DNA from: Bedellia somnulentella
Taxonomy: Eukaryota; Arthropoda; Insecta; Lepidoptera; Bedelliidae
Assembly (NCBI GenBank): GCA_963576735.1
Contig: OY755197.1
Location: 9,746,501-9,810,500 of the forward strand
Direction: 5' to 3'
DNA length: 64,000 nucleotides
Shown here one piece after another: positions 60,401 through 61,576 of the stretch. A model generated the notes under the pieces. The model made no database searches. It saw only the letters and a program-made list of their open reading frames with translations, and had not been told where the DNA came from. Numbering within the stretch: position 1 is the stretch's first letter; the number at the start of each line of letters is the position of its first letter. The translations under genes and the position numbers were made by a program.

Positions 60401-61576
60401 CATCACATTCACTTACAGAGCTGTATACTTATTCGCATTTAAGTACTTACGTACCATGAAAATTATCCTAATTAAGCATGTAGTTTTTAGATTATAAGTA
60501 TACTGTTAAAACTGTGTATTGTATTCACTGTCAGGAAGAGCGCCCTCCCCTGAGAGACAGGCCTTGCCTAGTTCAGGGGTGGACTAATCATTGTACCCCA
60601 GATCTATACACACATTTATATTTTTCTACATGTACAATAGTTTTTAAGATTTTCTTGTAATAAAGATTTTTATTATTTTTATTTATTTATTATTATTTTA
60701 GCACTGATCAATTTTTAATAAATTTTTTTTAATATTGTTTTTTTTTTGTTATGTTTTACAATAAATTGGCTGTAGTGATTTAAATTTATGTAAGGTCCGT
60801 ATGTCACTACAAGTCTGGCGCTGACTGAAAATCAGTGTTGTGAGGTAAAACTCACAACGACAACGCTGAGTCAGACGCCATTTTGTTGTTTTCGCGCATT
60901 ATGTGAGATGAACACTGTTTTTATTGTTAAATGTTTTTTTTTTTTTACCTTTATTTATTTTGTAAAAATATTTACATGTTCATGTGCGACTGACAGCAAA
61001 TAAACGTTTTTTCTTCTTCTTCTTCTTCTTTTCATATTTATTTATATCTAGCATATATTTTAGCCAAAAAGTTACTAAAAGCTTCGTTCTTTTTTATACT
61101 TTAAGTATGTTTTTATTATTTACTGAATTTTTAAAACGAACAATCGTGCAAATATGTTTTTCTAAATAAGAAACAAATAATTTAGAGATACAAATCTTTT
61201 TTAAAAAGGTTTTAGTTGTTTCCACTTAATTAAATTCATCCGTTTGGTCAATCATGCCTAGTCCTCCAACTATAGTTTTTATAAACAATGAGCTTCAGTT
61301 ATGTTGCAGATAAATAAATTAGCGTTTCCGGTAAAGTTAAATCTATGATGCTCGCATATTTTGAAAACATAAAATAAGTATGACGTCCATCCTCTTTGGT
61401 ATGCACCGGATACATTATAATGTTTCTTTTAAAAATTAACCGTTGTATTATTGAATAAGTCAAACATAAGAATTTAATTTTAATAAATAACTTACAAGAG
61501 TGCCCAAATAGCTGTGACCAATTTCCTCCTCCGATGTATCTCCGGATACCAGTTGCTGATTTCTTCGCCACTTCAT
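17825..61576 (-). CDS. ClC-a: ClC-a, ClC-2-type voltage-gated chloride channel, complete 23-exon CDS
   Basis: Plasma-membrane chloride channel of the ClC-1/ClC-2/insect ClC-a group, a homodimer with one pore per subunit, expected to carry Cl- in epithelia and glia. Coding exons: 61496-61576, 39914-40076, 36199-36321, 34750-34878, 33913-34046, 32939-33095, 31403-31491, 30736-30857, 30375-30476, 29638-29740, 27997-28125, 26669-26831, 25793-25884, 25143-25281, 24958-25061, 23892-24086, 23326-23422, 22406-22550, 21514-21640, 20886-20999, 19998-20099, 18847-18933, 17825-17992. They total 2,865 nt (954 residues plus stop); every junction is GT..AG and in phase. Motifs: GSGIPE at 166, GKEGP with gating Glu210, GIFVP at 459, CBS1 about 577-650, CBS2 about 851-905. 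The helix R position that is Tyr in vertebrate ClC-2 is Phe555. The start follows the match of exon 1 plus MYGRY to the ClC-2 N terminus. Family call is very secure; the exon 2/3 junction is the least certain join. Confidence 0.95.
18168..18322 (-). mobile_element. LINE 3' trailer (TTTATTGCAC type), copy 1
   Basis: Opens (AATAG)n, CTCTTTATTGCACATCA; continues CAATTGGCGGTCTTATCGCT and TCTTCCAGACAACCTTTGGA. Matches 56345-56475. Confidence 0.6.
18427..18790 (+). mobile_element. SINE2 copy, full length (ClC-a intron 22)
   Basis: Ends GTTTATGTTATGTTATA; lies 57 bp from exon 22. Confidence 0.85.
18847..18933 (-). CDS. ClC-a: ClC-a coding exon 22 (residues 871-899, CBS2)
   Basis: Encodes [20 protein letters not shown] and LNGVVSLKE, the CBS2 core (vertebrate form AYVTSIGRLIGIV). 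Acceptor TACTTTCAG, donor GTCAGT, phase 0. Confidence 0.93.
19147..19392 (-). mobile_element. SINE1 copy, full length (ClC-a intron 21)
   Basis: Very similar to the copy split by the LINE at 3710/9437. Confidence 0.85.
19580..19827 (-). mobile_element. SINE1 copy, full length (ClC-a intron 21)
   Basis: ATACTCACGGCTATAAATCC .. GCCGACACTACACAGC; ends 171 bp from exon 21. Confidence 0.85.
19998..20099 (-). CDS. ClC-a: ClC-a coding exon 21 (residues 837-870, start of CBS2)
   Basis: Encodes an acidic lead [13 protein letters not shown] then [19 protein letters not shown], the diagnostic entry to CBS2 of ClC-1/-2 channels. Acceptor ATCCACAG, donor GTAAAT, phase 0. Confidence 0.93.
20210..20760. 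repeat. dispersed lepidopteran repeat in ClC-a intron 20
   Basis: Starts GGCCAAGTGCGAGTTGATCT and GAAGAGGGTTCCGTACG, ends CGACGGACGGGCAGACACAC and AAGTGCGAGTTGACTCG. A conserved, oligonucleotide-rich repeat type widespread in moths; no coding capacity. Confidence 0.6.
20886..20999 (-). CDS. ClC-a: ClC-a coding exon 20 (residues 799-836)
   Basis: Encodes [20 protein letters not shown] and [18 protein letters not shown]. In vertebrate ClC-2 the MSPEE..WE stretch runs almost directly into the CBS2 segment CKIDPAPF. The extra residues after EIDF are therefore an insertion relative to vertebrates. Length is a multiple of three (114 nt) in phase 0. Confidence 0.9.
21290..21478 (+). repeat. LINE-type trailer in ClC-a intron 19
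   Basis: AT-rich, ends AGCAAATAAATGAATTTGAT, TTGATG; a common lepidopteran LINE 3' end. Confidence 0.4.
21514..21640 (-). CDS. ClC-a: ClC-a coding exon 19 (residues 756-798, linker)
   Basis: Encodes [20 protein letters not shown] and [19 protein letters not shown]. Acceptor TTTTCTCAG, donor GTAAGTTC, phase 0. Confidence 0.92.
21807..22057 (-). mobile_element. SINE1 copy, full length (ClC-a intron 18)
   Basis: ATACTCACGCCTATAAATCC .. CACTACACAGC. Confidence 0.85.
22118..22170. repeat. (AT)n microsatellite
   Basis: About 25 AT units, bracketed by AATACTTTATAT and its inverse ATATAAAGTAT. Confidence 0.95.
22406..22550 (-). CDS. ClC-a: ClC-a coding exon 18 (residues 708-755, linker)
   Basis: Encodes [20 protein letters not shown] and a Ser/Pro/Thr-rich stretch ending [19 protein letters not shown] is a candidate phosphorylated segment (inference). 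Acceptor AATTTTAG, donor GTAAGAT, phase 2. Confidence 0.92.
22561..22770 (-). mobile_element. SINE1 copy, internally deleted
   Basis: Lies 11 bp upstream of ClC-a exon 18, directly behind its acceptor; part of the middle and head are missing. Confidence 0.8.
23050..23263 (+). mobile_element. SINE1 copy, head truncated
   Basis: CTTAGAATGTCGCTCTACCC .. CCGTGAGTATATGA; ends 63 bp from ClC-a exon 17. Confidence 0.8.
23326..23422 (-). CDS. ClC-a: ClC-a coding exon 17 (residues 676-707, linker)
   Basis: Encodes [15 protein letters not shown] and [15 protein letters not shown] in the variable linker between the CBS domains. Acceptor TTTATCAG, donor GTACCA (poor consensus), phase 1. It could be skipped in some isoforms only with a frame effect. 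Confidence 0.88.
23892..24086 (-). CDS. ClC-a: ClC-a coding exon 16 (residues 611-675, end of CBS1)
   Basis: Encodes [20 protein letters not shown], the CBS1 end, then a strongly basic charged helix ([19 protein letters not shown]) opening the inter-CBS linker. Acceptor CCTTCCGCAG, donor GTATTC, phase 0. Confidence 0.93.
24200..24448 (-). mobile_element. SINE1 copy, full length (ClC-a intron 15)
   Basis: ATACTCACGGCTATAAATCC .. CACTACACAGC. Confidence 0.85.
24666..24912 (-). mobile_element. SINE1 copy, full length (ClC-a intron 15)
   Basis: ACTCACGGTTATAAATCCCT .. CACTACACGGC; ends 46 bp from exon 15. Confidence 0.85.
24958..25061 (-). CDS. ClC-a: ClC-a coding exon 15 (residues 576-610, start of CBS1)
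   Basis: Encodes [20 protein letters not shown] then [14 protein letters not shown], the first half of CBS domain 1 on the cytoplasmic side. Donor GTATGC, phase 0. Confidence 0.93.
25143..25281 (-). CDS. ClC-a: ClC-a coding exon 14 (residues 530-575, helices Q-R)
   Basis: Encodes [20 protein letters not shown], then [20 protein letters not shown]. Phe555 sits where vertebrate ClC-2 reads QPSLYDSII, the pore-lining tyrosine of helix R. Donor GTAAGTAT, phase 1. Confidence 0.95.
25563..25608 (-). mobile_element. RTE-like LINE 3' tail, very short
   Basis: CGTACATACATATACTCACG, CCATTAGTTCCCATTGGGGT, AGGC. Confidence 0.6.
25793..25884 (-). CDS. ClC-a: ClC-a coding exon 13 (residues 499-529)
   Basis: Encodes [20 protein letters not shown] then [11 protein letters not shown], the helix O-P region. 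Acceptor TTTCAG, donor GTAATAAA, phase 0. Confidence 0.95.
26063..26168 (-). mobile_element. RTE-like LINE 3' tail
   Basis: ACTCACGCCGTTAATTCCCA, GGAGTAGGCAGAGACTATCG and CCTGGCAAACCTCTCTAGCT match the end of the 43265 LINE in inverse. Confidence 0.7.
26485..26577 (+). mobile_element. SINE3 3' part
   Basis: CCGCCTGTGTCGAAATTATT .. AATCCCCACATGAGGTTTTC; 92 bp from ClC-a exon 12. Confidence 0.75.
26669..26831 (-). CDS. ClC-a: ClC-a coding exon 12 (residues 445-498, GxFxP motif)
   Basis: Encodes [20 protein letters not shown] and [22 protein letters not shown] (459-463) is the third selectivity-filter motif. The exon is strikingly GC-rich compared with its AT-rich introns. Acceptor CTCTCTTAG, donor GTAATATG, phase 1. 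Confidence 0.95.
26893..26985. repeat. cluster of CGACTAGTCGG palindromes
   Basis: Repeated CGACTAGTCG/CCGACTAT boxes around ATCTGGCCATG, in ClC-a intron 11. Layout parallels the ATCGAT cluster at 3037. Confidence 0.6.
27229..27415 (-). mobile_element. SINE1 copy, old and diverged
   Basis: ATGGTTATGAATCCCAAATA .. TAAAAAGACCCAATTTATTAG. A further tail scrap ATGGCTATTAATCCCAAAAC lies at 27173. Confidence 0.6.
27997..28125 (-). CDS. ClC-a: ClC-a coding exon 11 (residues 402-444)
   Basis: Encodes [18 protein letters not shown], a variable extracellular loop, and [13 protein letters not shown] leading into helix M. Acceptor ATTACAG, donor GTAAGTTT, phase 0. Confidence 0.93.
28159..29142 (+). repeat. 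about 980-bp dispersed repeat in ClC-a intron 10
   Basis: Opens ACTAGTGGATCGTCCCAGCT and CGCACGGG and ends CTACAGATTTATTATAAGTATAGATT. It contains (CAGA)n near 28979-29013. The end recurs at 46068-46092 and the start, in variant form, at 54818 and 55503. Confidence 0.6.
28979..29014 (+). repeat. (CAGA)n microsatellite
   Basis: About nine units of CAGA inside the 28159-29142 repeat. Confidence 0.9.
29290..29500 (+). pseudogene. LINE pol 3' fragment ([12 protein letters not shown] type)
   Basis: 29367-29500 reads [14 protein letters not shown] or, in shifted frame, [16 protein letters not shown]. The same motif occurs inverted at 44268-44382. Before it lies an RTE tail-like CTCTGCCTACCTCAATGGAA. 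Confidence 0.5.
29638..29740 (-). CDS. ClC-a: ClC-a coding exon 10 (residues 367-401)
   Basis: Encodes [20 protein letters not shown] then [14 protein letters not shown]. Acceptor TTTGCAG, donor GTAACATAG (weaker than the others), phase 0. Confidence 0.93.
30375..30476 (-). CDS. ClC-a: ClC-a coding exon 9 (residues 333-366)
   Basis: Encodes [20 protein letters not shown] and [13 protein letters not shown], i.e. helix J and the following cytoplasmic loop. It ends in a run of seven A before GTAAGTC, phase 2. Confidence 0.93.
30736..30857 (-). CDS. ClC-a: ClC-a coding exon 8 (residues 293-333)
   Basis: Encodes [10 protein letters not shown], an extracellular loop, then [16 protein letters not shown]. 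Acceptor TTTCTCCATAG, donor GTAAGATG, phase 2. Confidence 0.93.
30892..31096 (+). mobile_element. SINE3, reference copy with tRNA-like cloverleaf
   Basis: Leader AAGAAACAAAGGATAGAAGA and TTTCGCGCTGGCAGCCATT, then a 72-nt tRNA-like domain. It pairs acceptor GACACGG with CTGTGTC, a D arm (GCTC/GAGC) and a T arm GCGGG TTCGATT CCCGC. The trailer is GAAATTTTTCTTTCCTTTAT .. AATAATCCCCACATGAGG. The anticodon arm has an 8-nt loop around GCGTATA, so it is not a normal tRNA. Confidence 0.8.
31403..31491 (-). CDS. ClC-a: ClC-a coding exon 7 (residues 263-292)
   Basis: Encodes [20 protein letters not shown] then [10 protein letters not shown], one of the most conserved metazoan ClC stretches. Acceptor TTTATAG, donor GTAAGT, phase 0. 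Confidence 0.95.
31513..31651. mobile_element. 139-bp foldback MITE, copy 2
   Basis: Second copy, in the ClC-a intron just upstream of exon 7 (22 bp from its acceptor). Close match to copy 1 with scattered substitutions. Confidence 0.85.
31751..31969 (+). mobile_element. SINE1 copy (ClC-a intron 6)
   Basis: GCTGTGTAGTGTCGGCTTAG .. GCCGTGAGTATATG; small internal deletion. Confidence 0.8.
32137..32368 (-). mobile_element. SINE1 copy (ClC-a intron 6)
   Basis: CCCAAAAAGGGGTTGCCAGA .. TTCTAAGCTGGCACTA. Confidence 0.75.
32516..32880 (-). mobile_element. SINE2 copy, full length (ClC-a intron 6)
   Basis: ATAACATAAACGTTCACGCC .. TTGAGATATCACGTCG; ends about 60 bp from exon 6. Confidence 0.85.
32939..33095 (-). 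CDS. ClC-a: ClC-a coding exon 6 (residues 211-262)
   Basis: Encodes [17 protein letters not shown] through [15 protein letters not shown]. Together with exon 5 it makes GKEGPSVH. Vertebrate ClC-1/-2 have Phe where Ser213 stands. GTATGTG donor, phase 1. Confidence 0.95.
33511..33762 (+). mobile_element. SINE1 copy, full length (ClC-a intron 5)
   Basis: GCTGTTTAGTGTCGGCTTAG .. CGCGAGTATATGTATGTATG; tail-to-tail with the next copy. Confidence 0.85.
33763..33873 (-). mobile_element. SINE1 copy, head half missing
   Basis: TTTCCAAAAAGGGGCAGCCA .. GATGGGTCTCGAAGCC; stops 40 bp from ClC-a exon 5. Confidence 0.75.
33913..34046 (-). CDS. ClC-a: ClC-a coding exon 5 (residues 166-210, GSGIP and gating Glu)
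   Basis: Encodes [13 protein letters not shown], with the Cl-coordinating serine Ser167, through GSGLPLGKE. The last codon is the fast-gate glutamate Glu210. TTCACCAG acceptor, GTAAGAT donor, phase 0. Confidence 0.95.
34403..34653 (-). mobile_element. SINE1 copy, full length (ClC-a intron 4)
   Basis: TACACACGGCTGTAAATCCC .. GCCGACACTATACAGC. Confidence 0.85.
34750..34878 (-). CDS. ClC-a: ClC-a coding exon 4 (residues 123-165, helices C-D start)
   Basis: Encodes [20 protein letters not shown] and [20 protein letters not shown], then SI. TTTCCAG acceptor, GTAAGTG donor, phase 1. It leads into the GSGIP selectivity motif completed by exon 5. Confidence 0.95.
35083..35310 (-). mobile_element. 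SINE1 copy with SINE2-like tail repeat
   Basis: The tail is (AACAT)n, i.e. the SINE2 tail unit, joined to ATACTCACGGCTATAAATCC; part of the middle is deleted. Confidence 0.8.
35452..35682 (+). mobile_element. SINE1 copy (ClC-a intron 3)
   Basis: GCTGTGTAGTTTCGGCTTAG .. GCCATGAGTATATGTATG. Confidence 0.8.
35963..36135. mobile_element. 173-bp GC-rich MITE in ClC-a intron 3
   Basis: Inverted ends AAAGCCCATTACACACTG and CAGTGTGTATTGCGCTTT, with GC-rich CCGCCGGGCCGCC/GGCAGCCCGGCGGGC inner arms. End design resembles the 14840-15325 MITE, suggesting a related transposase. Confidence 0.65.
36199..36321 (-). CDS. ClC-a: ClC-a coding exon 3 (residues 82-122, helix B)
   Basis: Encodes [20 protein letters not shown] and the first membrane helix, ending at AVCNN. 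Donor GTGAGT, phase 1. The acceptor at GGCAG (exon from 36321) keeps phase with exon 2. An alternative AG 11 nt upstream (exon from 36332) would need a phase-2 partner. Confidence 0.85.
36407..36638 (-). mobile_element. SINE1 copy, head truncated (ClC-a intron 2)
   Basis: (AT)n tail then ACTCACGGTTATAAATCACT .. CACCCACCGGAAGAAAG. Confidence 0.8.
36763..37092 (+). mobile_element. SINE2 copy, diverged
   Basis: GACGAACGTGATATCTCAGT .. CTTCGGAGATATAGGGCG. Confidence 0.8.
37126..37495 (-). mobile_element. SINE2 copy, full length
   Basis: (AGCAT)n tail, AAACGTTCACGCCGCATATC .. GGGCTATCACGGCTG; inverted next to the copy at 36763, so the pair can fold. Confidence 0.85.
37729..37974 (-). mobile_element. 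SINE1 copy, full length
   Basis: ATACTTACGGCTATAAATCC .. TTAAGCTGACACTACAG. Confidence 0.85.
38061..38297 (+). mobile_element. SINE1 copy, full length
   Basis: GCCGTGTAGTGCCGGCTTAG .. GCCGTGAGTATATGTG. Confidence 0.85.
38567..38756. mobile_element. short MITE with repeated TTATTCCACTA motif
   Basis: Ends AGCTTATTCCA and TGGAATAAGC are inverted. TTATTCCACTA-like boxes and CTGAATTCAGA blocks repeat inside. Confidence 0.45.
39375..39412 (-). mobile_element. SINE3 trailer scrap
   Basis: TTTTGTTTATGAAAACCTCA and TGTGGGATGATTA. Confidence 0.55.
39487..39735 (-). mobile_element. SINE1 copy, full length
   Basis: ATACTCACGGCTGTAAATCC .. CCGACACTACACGGC; ends 179 bp from ClC-a exon 2. Confidence 0.85.
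39914..40076 (-). CDS. ClC-a: ClC-a coding exon 2 (residues 28-81)
   Basis: Acceptor TTTCAG then ATGTATGGT. It encodes [20 protein letters not shown] followed by a very basic Arg/Lys helix, ending GKFVKLL. Donor GTAAGTATT, phase 1. The in-frame Met here could start a shorter isoform if exon 1 were skipped. Confidence 0.9.
40128..40218 (+). mobile_element. deleted RTE-like LINE tail
   Basis: GTCAGTAGAGGACGACCACG joined to TCTCTACCAATTCCAATGGG and ACTAATG, with the middle missing. Confidence 0.5.
40285..40663 (+). mobile_element. SINE2, reference copy (tRNA-derived)
   Basis: About 370-bp SINE. The tRNA-like head AACCGTGATAGCCCAGTGGG (A box) and AGTGTTCGAATCCTGGGTCG (B box) is followed by a body with GTTGTTAACGGTGAGGGAAA and ATCACGTGAGTACACTGTCC. 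The 3' end is CTCTGCCAACCCCTTCGGGG, ATATTCGGCGTGAACG and (TTATG)n. Non-coding. Confidence 0.85.
40664..40872 (+). mobile_element. SINE1 copy, inserted directly at a SINE2 tail
   Basis: GCTGTGTAGTGTCGGCATAG .. GTGAGTATATGTATG; part of the tail-proximal region missing. Confidence 0.8.
40918..41045 (-). mobile_element. SINE2 fragment
   Basis: GAAGGGGTTGGCAGAGGTAC .. GGAGCAGGTTTATCGCCG. Confidence 0.7.
41304..41415 (+). mobile_element. SINE1 fragment
   Basis: GCGATGCGGTTGGAGACGCA .. GGGATTTGTAGCCGTAAATA. Confidence 0.7.
41890..42395 (+). pseudogene. transposase pseudogene (Tc1/mariner superfamily, DUF4817-type)
   Basis: Broken coding remnant. The helix-turn-helix part runs from about 41898 to 42035. 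After a large deletion the DDE-side motif NWPPKTCDL lies near 42155, and the C-terminal end ([17 protein letters not shown] in shifted frame) near 42325-42375. Multiple stops exclude function. Confidence 0.65.
42455..42597 (-). mobile_element. SINE3 copy inside the decayed mariner-like element
   Basis: AAATAAAGGAAAGAAAAATT .. GCGAAATTCTTCTTTCCTTT; its two ends form an imperfect inverted repeat. Confidence 0.8.
42961..43210 (+). mobile_element. SINE1 copy, full length
   Basis: GTGGGTGATCGTAAGAGGCG subfamily; intact tail. Confidence 0.85.
43265..43765 (+). pseudogene. LINE (RTE-like) pol 3' part and tail, frameshifted
   Basis: Reads [34 protein letters not shown], then after a frameshift [20 protein letters not shown] and a broken [19 protein letters not shown] equivalent. 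It ends TCTGCCTACCCCAATGGG, ACTAATGGCGTGAG and a (TATG)n tail. 5'-truncated and inactive. Confidence 0.75.
44268..44382 (-). pseudogene. LINE pol 3' fragment ([12 protein letters not shown] type)
   Basis: The minus strand reads [20 protein letters not shown] and PELAVAEIG. Confidence 0.5.
44694..44942 (+). mobile_element. SINE1, reference full-length copy
   Basis: About 250-bp short retroposon, the commonest element here. Head GCTGTGTAGTGTCGGCTTAG; B-box-like GCGGTTGGAGACCC in the middle; a small inverted repeat GAGGAATTTCTAATTCCTTAG; 3' end CTCAGGCTACCCCTTCTAGG, GATTTATAG.CGTGAG and a (TATG)n tail. Orientation + is head to tail. Three subfamilies differ in the head-proximal part: TTCCGGTGGGTGTACGTAAG, CTACCCGTGGGTGATCGTAA and CTACCCACGGGTGTCGTAAG types. 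It is non-coding; short open frames through copies are chance. Confidence 0.85.
45049..45122 (-). mobile_element. RTE-like LINE 3' tail
   Basis: CATACATACATATTCTCACG, CCGTTAGTTTCCATTGGGGT and AGGCAGAGACTATCGATCGC; inverted relative to the neighbouring fragment at 45135. Confidence 0.7.
45135..45300 (+). pseudogene. fragment of the same RTE-like LINE
   Basis: Reads AATGTGGAAGGTAATGTTAG through GAAGCCAGAGAGGTTTGG, the same segment as 43520-43680, but with a better preserved frame. Confidence 0.7.
46125..46305 (+). repeat. direct duplication, copy A (about 180 bp)
   Basis: From TAATAAATCGAGCCACGTTG to TCTATAATTACG. Matches 47455-47635 with few substitutions. Confidence 0.8.
46321..46545 (+). 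mobile_element. SINE1 copy, head truncated
   Basis: GGCTAGCACTACCCCATTTC .. GCCGTGAGTATATGTATG. Confidence 0.85.
46640..46795 (-). repeat. dispersed repeat R5, copy 2
   Basis: Inverse orientation: ATATCGCGTGGTATAAAACA .. TCTAACCGTTATCGTGACGA. Confidence 0.7.
46862..47052 (+). mobile_element. SINE3 copy, mutated cloverleaf
   Basis: GTGTAAAAGAAACAAAGGAT .. TAATCCCTACATTAAGTTTG; the anticodon arm is damaged (GGGGCGTATACGCGG). Confidence 0.75.
47078..47448 (+). mobile_element. SINE2b copy, alternative tRNA-like head
   Basis: Head GATAGTCTAATGGGTAGAAC with CGCCCGAAAACGGAAGGGCG in the anticodon-arm position; the body carries TTCTCTGGAAACTAGATGGC. Confidence 0.8.
47455..47635 (+). repeat. direct duplication, copy B (about 180 bp)
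   Basis: Matches 46125-46305, 1.33 kb away in the same orientation. A SINE1, a SINE3 and a SINE2 lie between the copies. Confidence 0.8.
47773..48020 (+). mobile_element. SINE1 copy, diverged full length
   Basis: GCTGTGTAATGTTGGCTTAG .. AACCGTGAGTATATATA; interrupts a similar pair of segments at about 47669-47750 and 48026-48130. Confidence 0.8.
48552..48587. repeat. perfect 17-bp hairpin with a 2-nt loop
   Basis: TTACATGTCGCTTAGGA, GT, then its exact inverse. In ClC-a intron 1. Confidence 0.9.
48626..48669. repeat. perfect 18-bp hairpin with an 8-nt loop
   Basis: GGTATTTTGGTCATTATA, AAGCTTGA, then its exact inverse; 38 bp after the first hairpin. Confidence 0.9.
48735..48890 (-). repeat. 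dispersed repeat R5, copy 3
   Basis: AGTTATCGCGTGGAATAAAG .. GATAAAATAGCGCTCGTGCT. Confidence 0.7.
48893..49115 (+). mobile_element. SINE2 copy, very diverged
   Basis: AAATGTGTCTTTCCTTAAGT .. GTTCAGAAGTATAAGTACCT. Confidence 0.55.
49121..49370 (+). mobile_element. SINE1 copy, full length
   Basis: GCTGTATAGTGTCGGCTTAG .. GCCGTGAGTATATGTATG; sits at the end of a decayed SINE2. Confidence 0.85.
49757..50095 (-). mobile_element. SINE2b copy
   Basis: AAACGTTCACGCCGTTTATC .. ACGCCCTTCTGTTTTTCGGG; head end lost. Confidence 0.8.
50281..50530 (-). mobile_element. SINE1 copy
   Basis: CACAAAAAGAGGTAGCCAGA subfamily; a short internal duplication (TCGCCTCTTACGACAT twice). Confidence 0.8.
50545..50912 (-). 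mobile_element. SINE2 copy, full length
   Basis: AAACGTTCACGCCGAATATC .. GAGCTATCACGTCGT; head-to-head with a + copy that starts at 50917. Confidence 0.85.
50917..51385 (+). mobile_element. SINE2 copy interrupted by a LINE trailer
   Basis: Body at 50917-51127, LINE trailer 51128-51305, then CAAGTACCTCTGCCAACCCC and GTAAACG. Confidence 0.7.
51128..51305 (-). mobile_element. LINE 3' trailer inserted in a SINE2 copy
   Basis: (AAGA)n, AATAATGTTTATTTAGTAAT, then AAAGGCCTTGACTCAGCACT and CACTGATTTTCAGTCAAAGC. It splits the SINE2 copy at 50917. Confidence 0.6.
51460..51704 (-). mobile_element. SINE1 copy, full length
   Basis: ATACTCACGACTATAAATCC .. CCGACACTACACAG. Confidence 0.85.
51834..52020 (+). 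mobile_element. SINE1 copy, internally deleted
   Basis: TGTCGGCTTAGAATATCACT .. AGACGTGAGTATATGTATG. Confidence 0.8.
52128..52365 (+). mobile_element. SINE2 copy, 3' truncated
   Basis: GACGTGATAGCTCAATGGGT .. CCCCCTATCACGTGAG. Confidence 0.8.
52398..52522. mobile_element. foldback MITE, copy 3 (shortened)
   Basis: Third copy, in ClC-a intron 1. It has lost part of the first arm (AACAACTTAAGGTCGCATT), so its hairpin is asymmetric. Confidence 0.8.
52985..53095 (+). pseudogene. decayed RTE-like LINE fragment
   Basis: GGACGGGAGTAGGAAAATGTGCTC.. ATGTTAACGAAGCTA, similar to 45180-45290. Confidence 0.45.
53518..53759 (+). mobile_element. SINE1 copy, full length
   Basis: GCTGTGTAGTGTCGGCTTAG .. 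GCCGTGAATATATGTATG. Confidence 0.85.
53762..53840 (+). repeat. tRNA-like SINE head remnant
   Basis: GGTTTCAGTGGTAGAATATT (A-box-like) and GCAGGTTCGAACCACGA (B box). No clear body follows. Confidence 0.45.
54039..54280 (+). mobile_element. SINE1 copy, full length
   Basis: GCTGTGTAGTGTCGGCTTAT .. GCCGTGAGTATATGTATG. Confidence 0.85.
54474..54552 (-). mobile_element. SINE1 fragment, internally deleted
   Basis: Tail CATACATACATATACTCACG joined to AAATAAAGGTTGTTGGTGAT. Confidence 0.75.
54590..54745 (-). mobile_element. SINE2-like fragment, old
   Basis: CATGTGACTCTATTCCCTGC .. ACATCACGTGATAACATGAC. Confidence 0.4.
54890..55035 (+). repeat. dispersed repeat R5, copy 4
   Basis: CGATATCGGTTAGAAGTCAG .. 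CACGCGATATCTAGTTCAAA; more diverged. Confidence 0.6.
55062..55321 (-). mobile_element. SINE1 copy, full length
   Basis: Tail interrupted by ATATATCTATATCGG; ends GCCGACGCTACACAGC. Confidence 0.8.
55600..55720 (+). mobile_element. SINE1 fragment, old
   Basis: TGATTTTTGAGCATGGATAC .. TAACCCCTCTAGGGATTTTA; a SINE2 tail follows directly. Confidence 0.6.
55725..56065 (-). mobile_element. SINE2b copy
   Basis: AAACGTTCACGCCGTTTATC .. ACTGGACTATCATGTCG. Confidence 0.8.
56345..56475 (-). mobile_element. LINE 3' trailer (TTTATTGCAC type), copy 2
   Basis: TTTATTGCACATCACAAAAA .. CAACTGGCGGTCTTATCACT .. TCTTCCAGACAACC. Confidence 0.6.
56797..57048 (-). mobile_element. SINE2 copy, tRNA-like head missing
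   Basis: AAACGTTCACGCCGAATATC .. CCGTTAACAACCATGATAAA. Confidence 0.8.
57098..57235 (+). mobile_element. SINE1 fragment
   Basis: TTTATTTCTATCATGTTGTC .. GGATTTATGGCTGTAAATAT. Confidence 0.65.
57280..57508 (+). mobile_element. SINE1 copy with small deletion
   Basis: GCCGTGTAGTGTCTGCTTAG .. GCCGTGAGTATATGTATG. Confidence 0.85.
57563..57720 (-). mobile_element. SINE1 copy, very diverged
   Basis: CTATATTCATGGCTTTAAAT .. TTTTTGGTAATTGGTCCCAA. Confidence 0.5.
57853..57900 (+). mobile_element. SINE3 trailer scrap
   Basis: ATTAGTGAAAATCCCCACTT and GAGGTTTTCATGAACAAAA. Confidence 0.65.
58154..58400 (+). mobile_element. SINE1 copy, full length
   Basis: GCTGTGTAGTGTCGGCTTAG .. GCCGTGAGTTTATGTATG. 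Confidence 0.85.
58620..58690 (-). mobile_element. LINE 3' trailer fragment (GGCAAAGGCCT type)
   Basis: GTGTCCCTCTGCTAGGCAAA and GGCCTCC match the GTCCCACTGCTGGGCAAAGG end of the 12472-12665 fragment. Confidence 0.5.
58877..59014 (+). pseudogene. C-terminal end of a LINE reverse transcriptase ORF
   Basis: Open frame encoding [20 protein letters not shown], then [18 protein letters not shown] and a stop at 59012-59014. This is the typical last segment of CR1/Jockey-type pol proteins (F.FAASK.WN.LP..IR). It is 5'-truncated, in ClC-a intron 1 and antisense to it, and followed by AT-rich 3' UTR-like sequence to about 59380. Confidence 0.7.
59390..60318 (+). pseudogene. 5'-truncated LINE reverse transcriptase, C-terminal part
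   Basis: The open frame begins inside the reverse transcriptase at [14 protein letters not shown] and passes through the catalytic [41 protein letters not shown] and [11 protein letters not shown] to a normal stop. It lacks the endonuclease and fingers. It is the same broad clade as ORF2 at 4466-7411 (shared [13 protein letters not shown] and YC...WGGA blocks) but a clearly different family. No internal stop over about 300 codons implies fairly recent 5'-truncated insertion into ClC-a intron 1, antisense to the gene. Confidence 0.85.
60319..60710 (+). mobile_element. 3' UTR and tail of the truncated LINE at 59390
   Basis: AT-rich trailer after the reverse transcriptase stop. It contains a GAGAGACAGGCCTTGCCTAG block resembling AGGCTTGCCTAG in the 3' UTR of the 3821-9436 LINE. 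It ends with GTAATAAAG and an ATT/ATTT-rich tail. Confidence 0.65.
60800..61030 (+). mobile_element. LINE 3' end fragment ending in a TTC microsatellite
   Basis: GACTGAAAATCAGTGTTGTG through CAGCAAATAAACG and (TTC)n. The GACTGAAAATCAGTGT block recurs inverted near 51270, marking a shared LINE 3' trailer. Confidence 0.5.
61496..61576 (-). CDS. ClC-a: ClC-a coding exon 1 (residues 1-27)
   Basis: ATG at 61576 in the context ATTAATAAGATGA. It encodes an acidic cytoplasmic N terminus ending [10 protein letters not shown], then donor GTAAGT in phase 0. Joined to exon 2 it gives GTLMYGRY, matching the QTLMYGRY stretch of vertebrate ClC-2. Confidence 0.85.
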
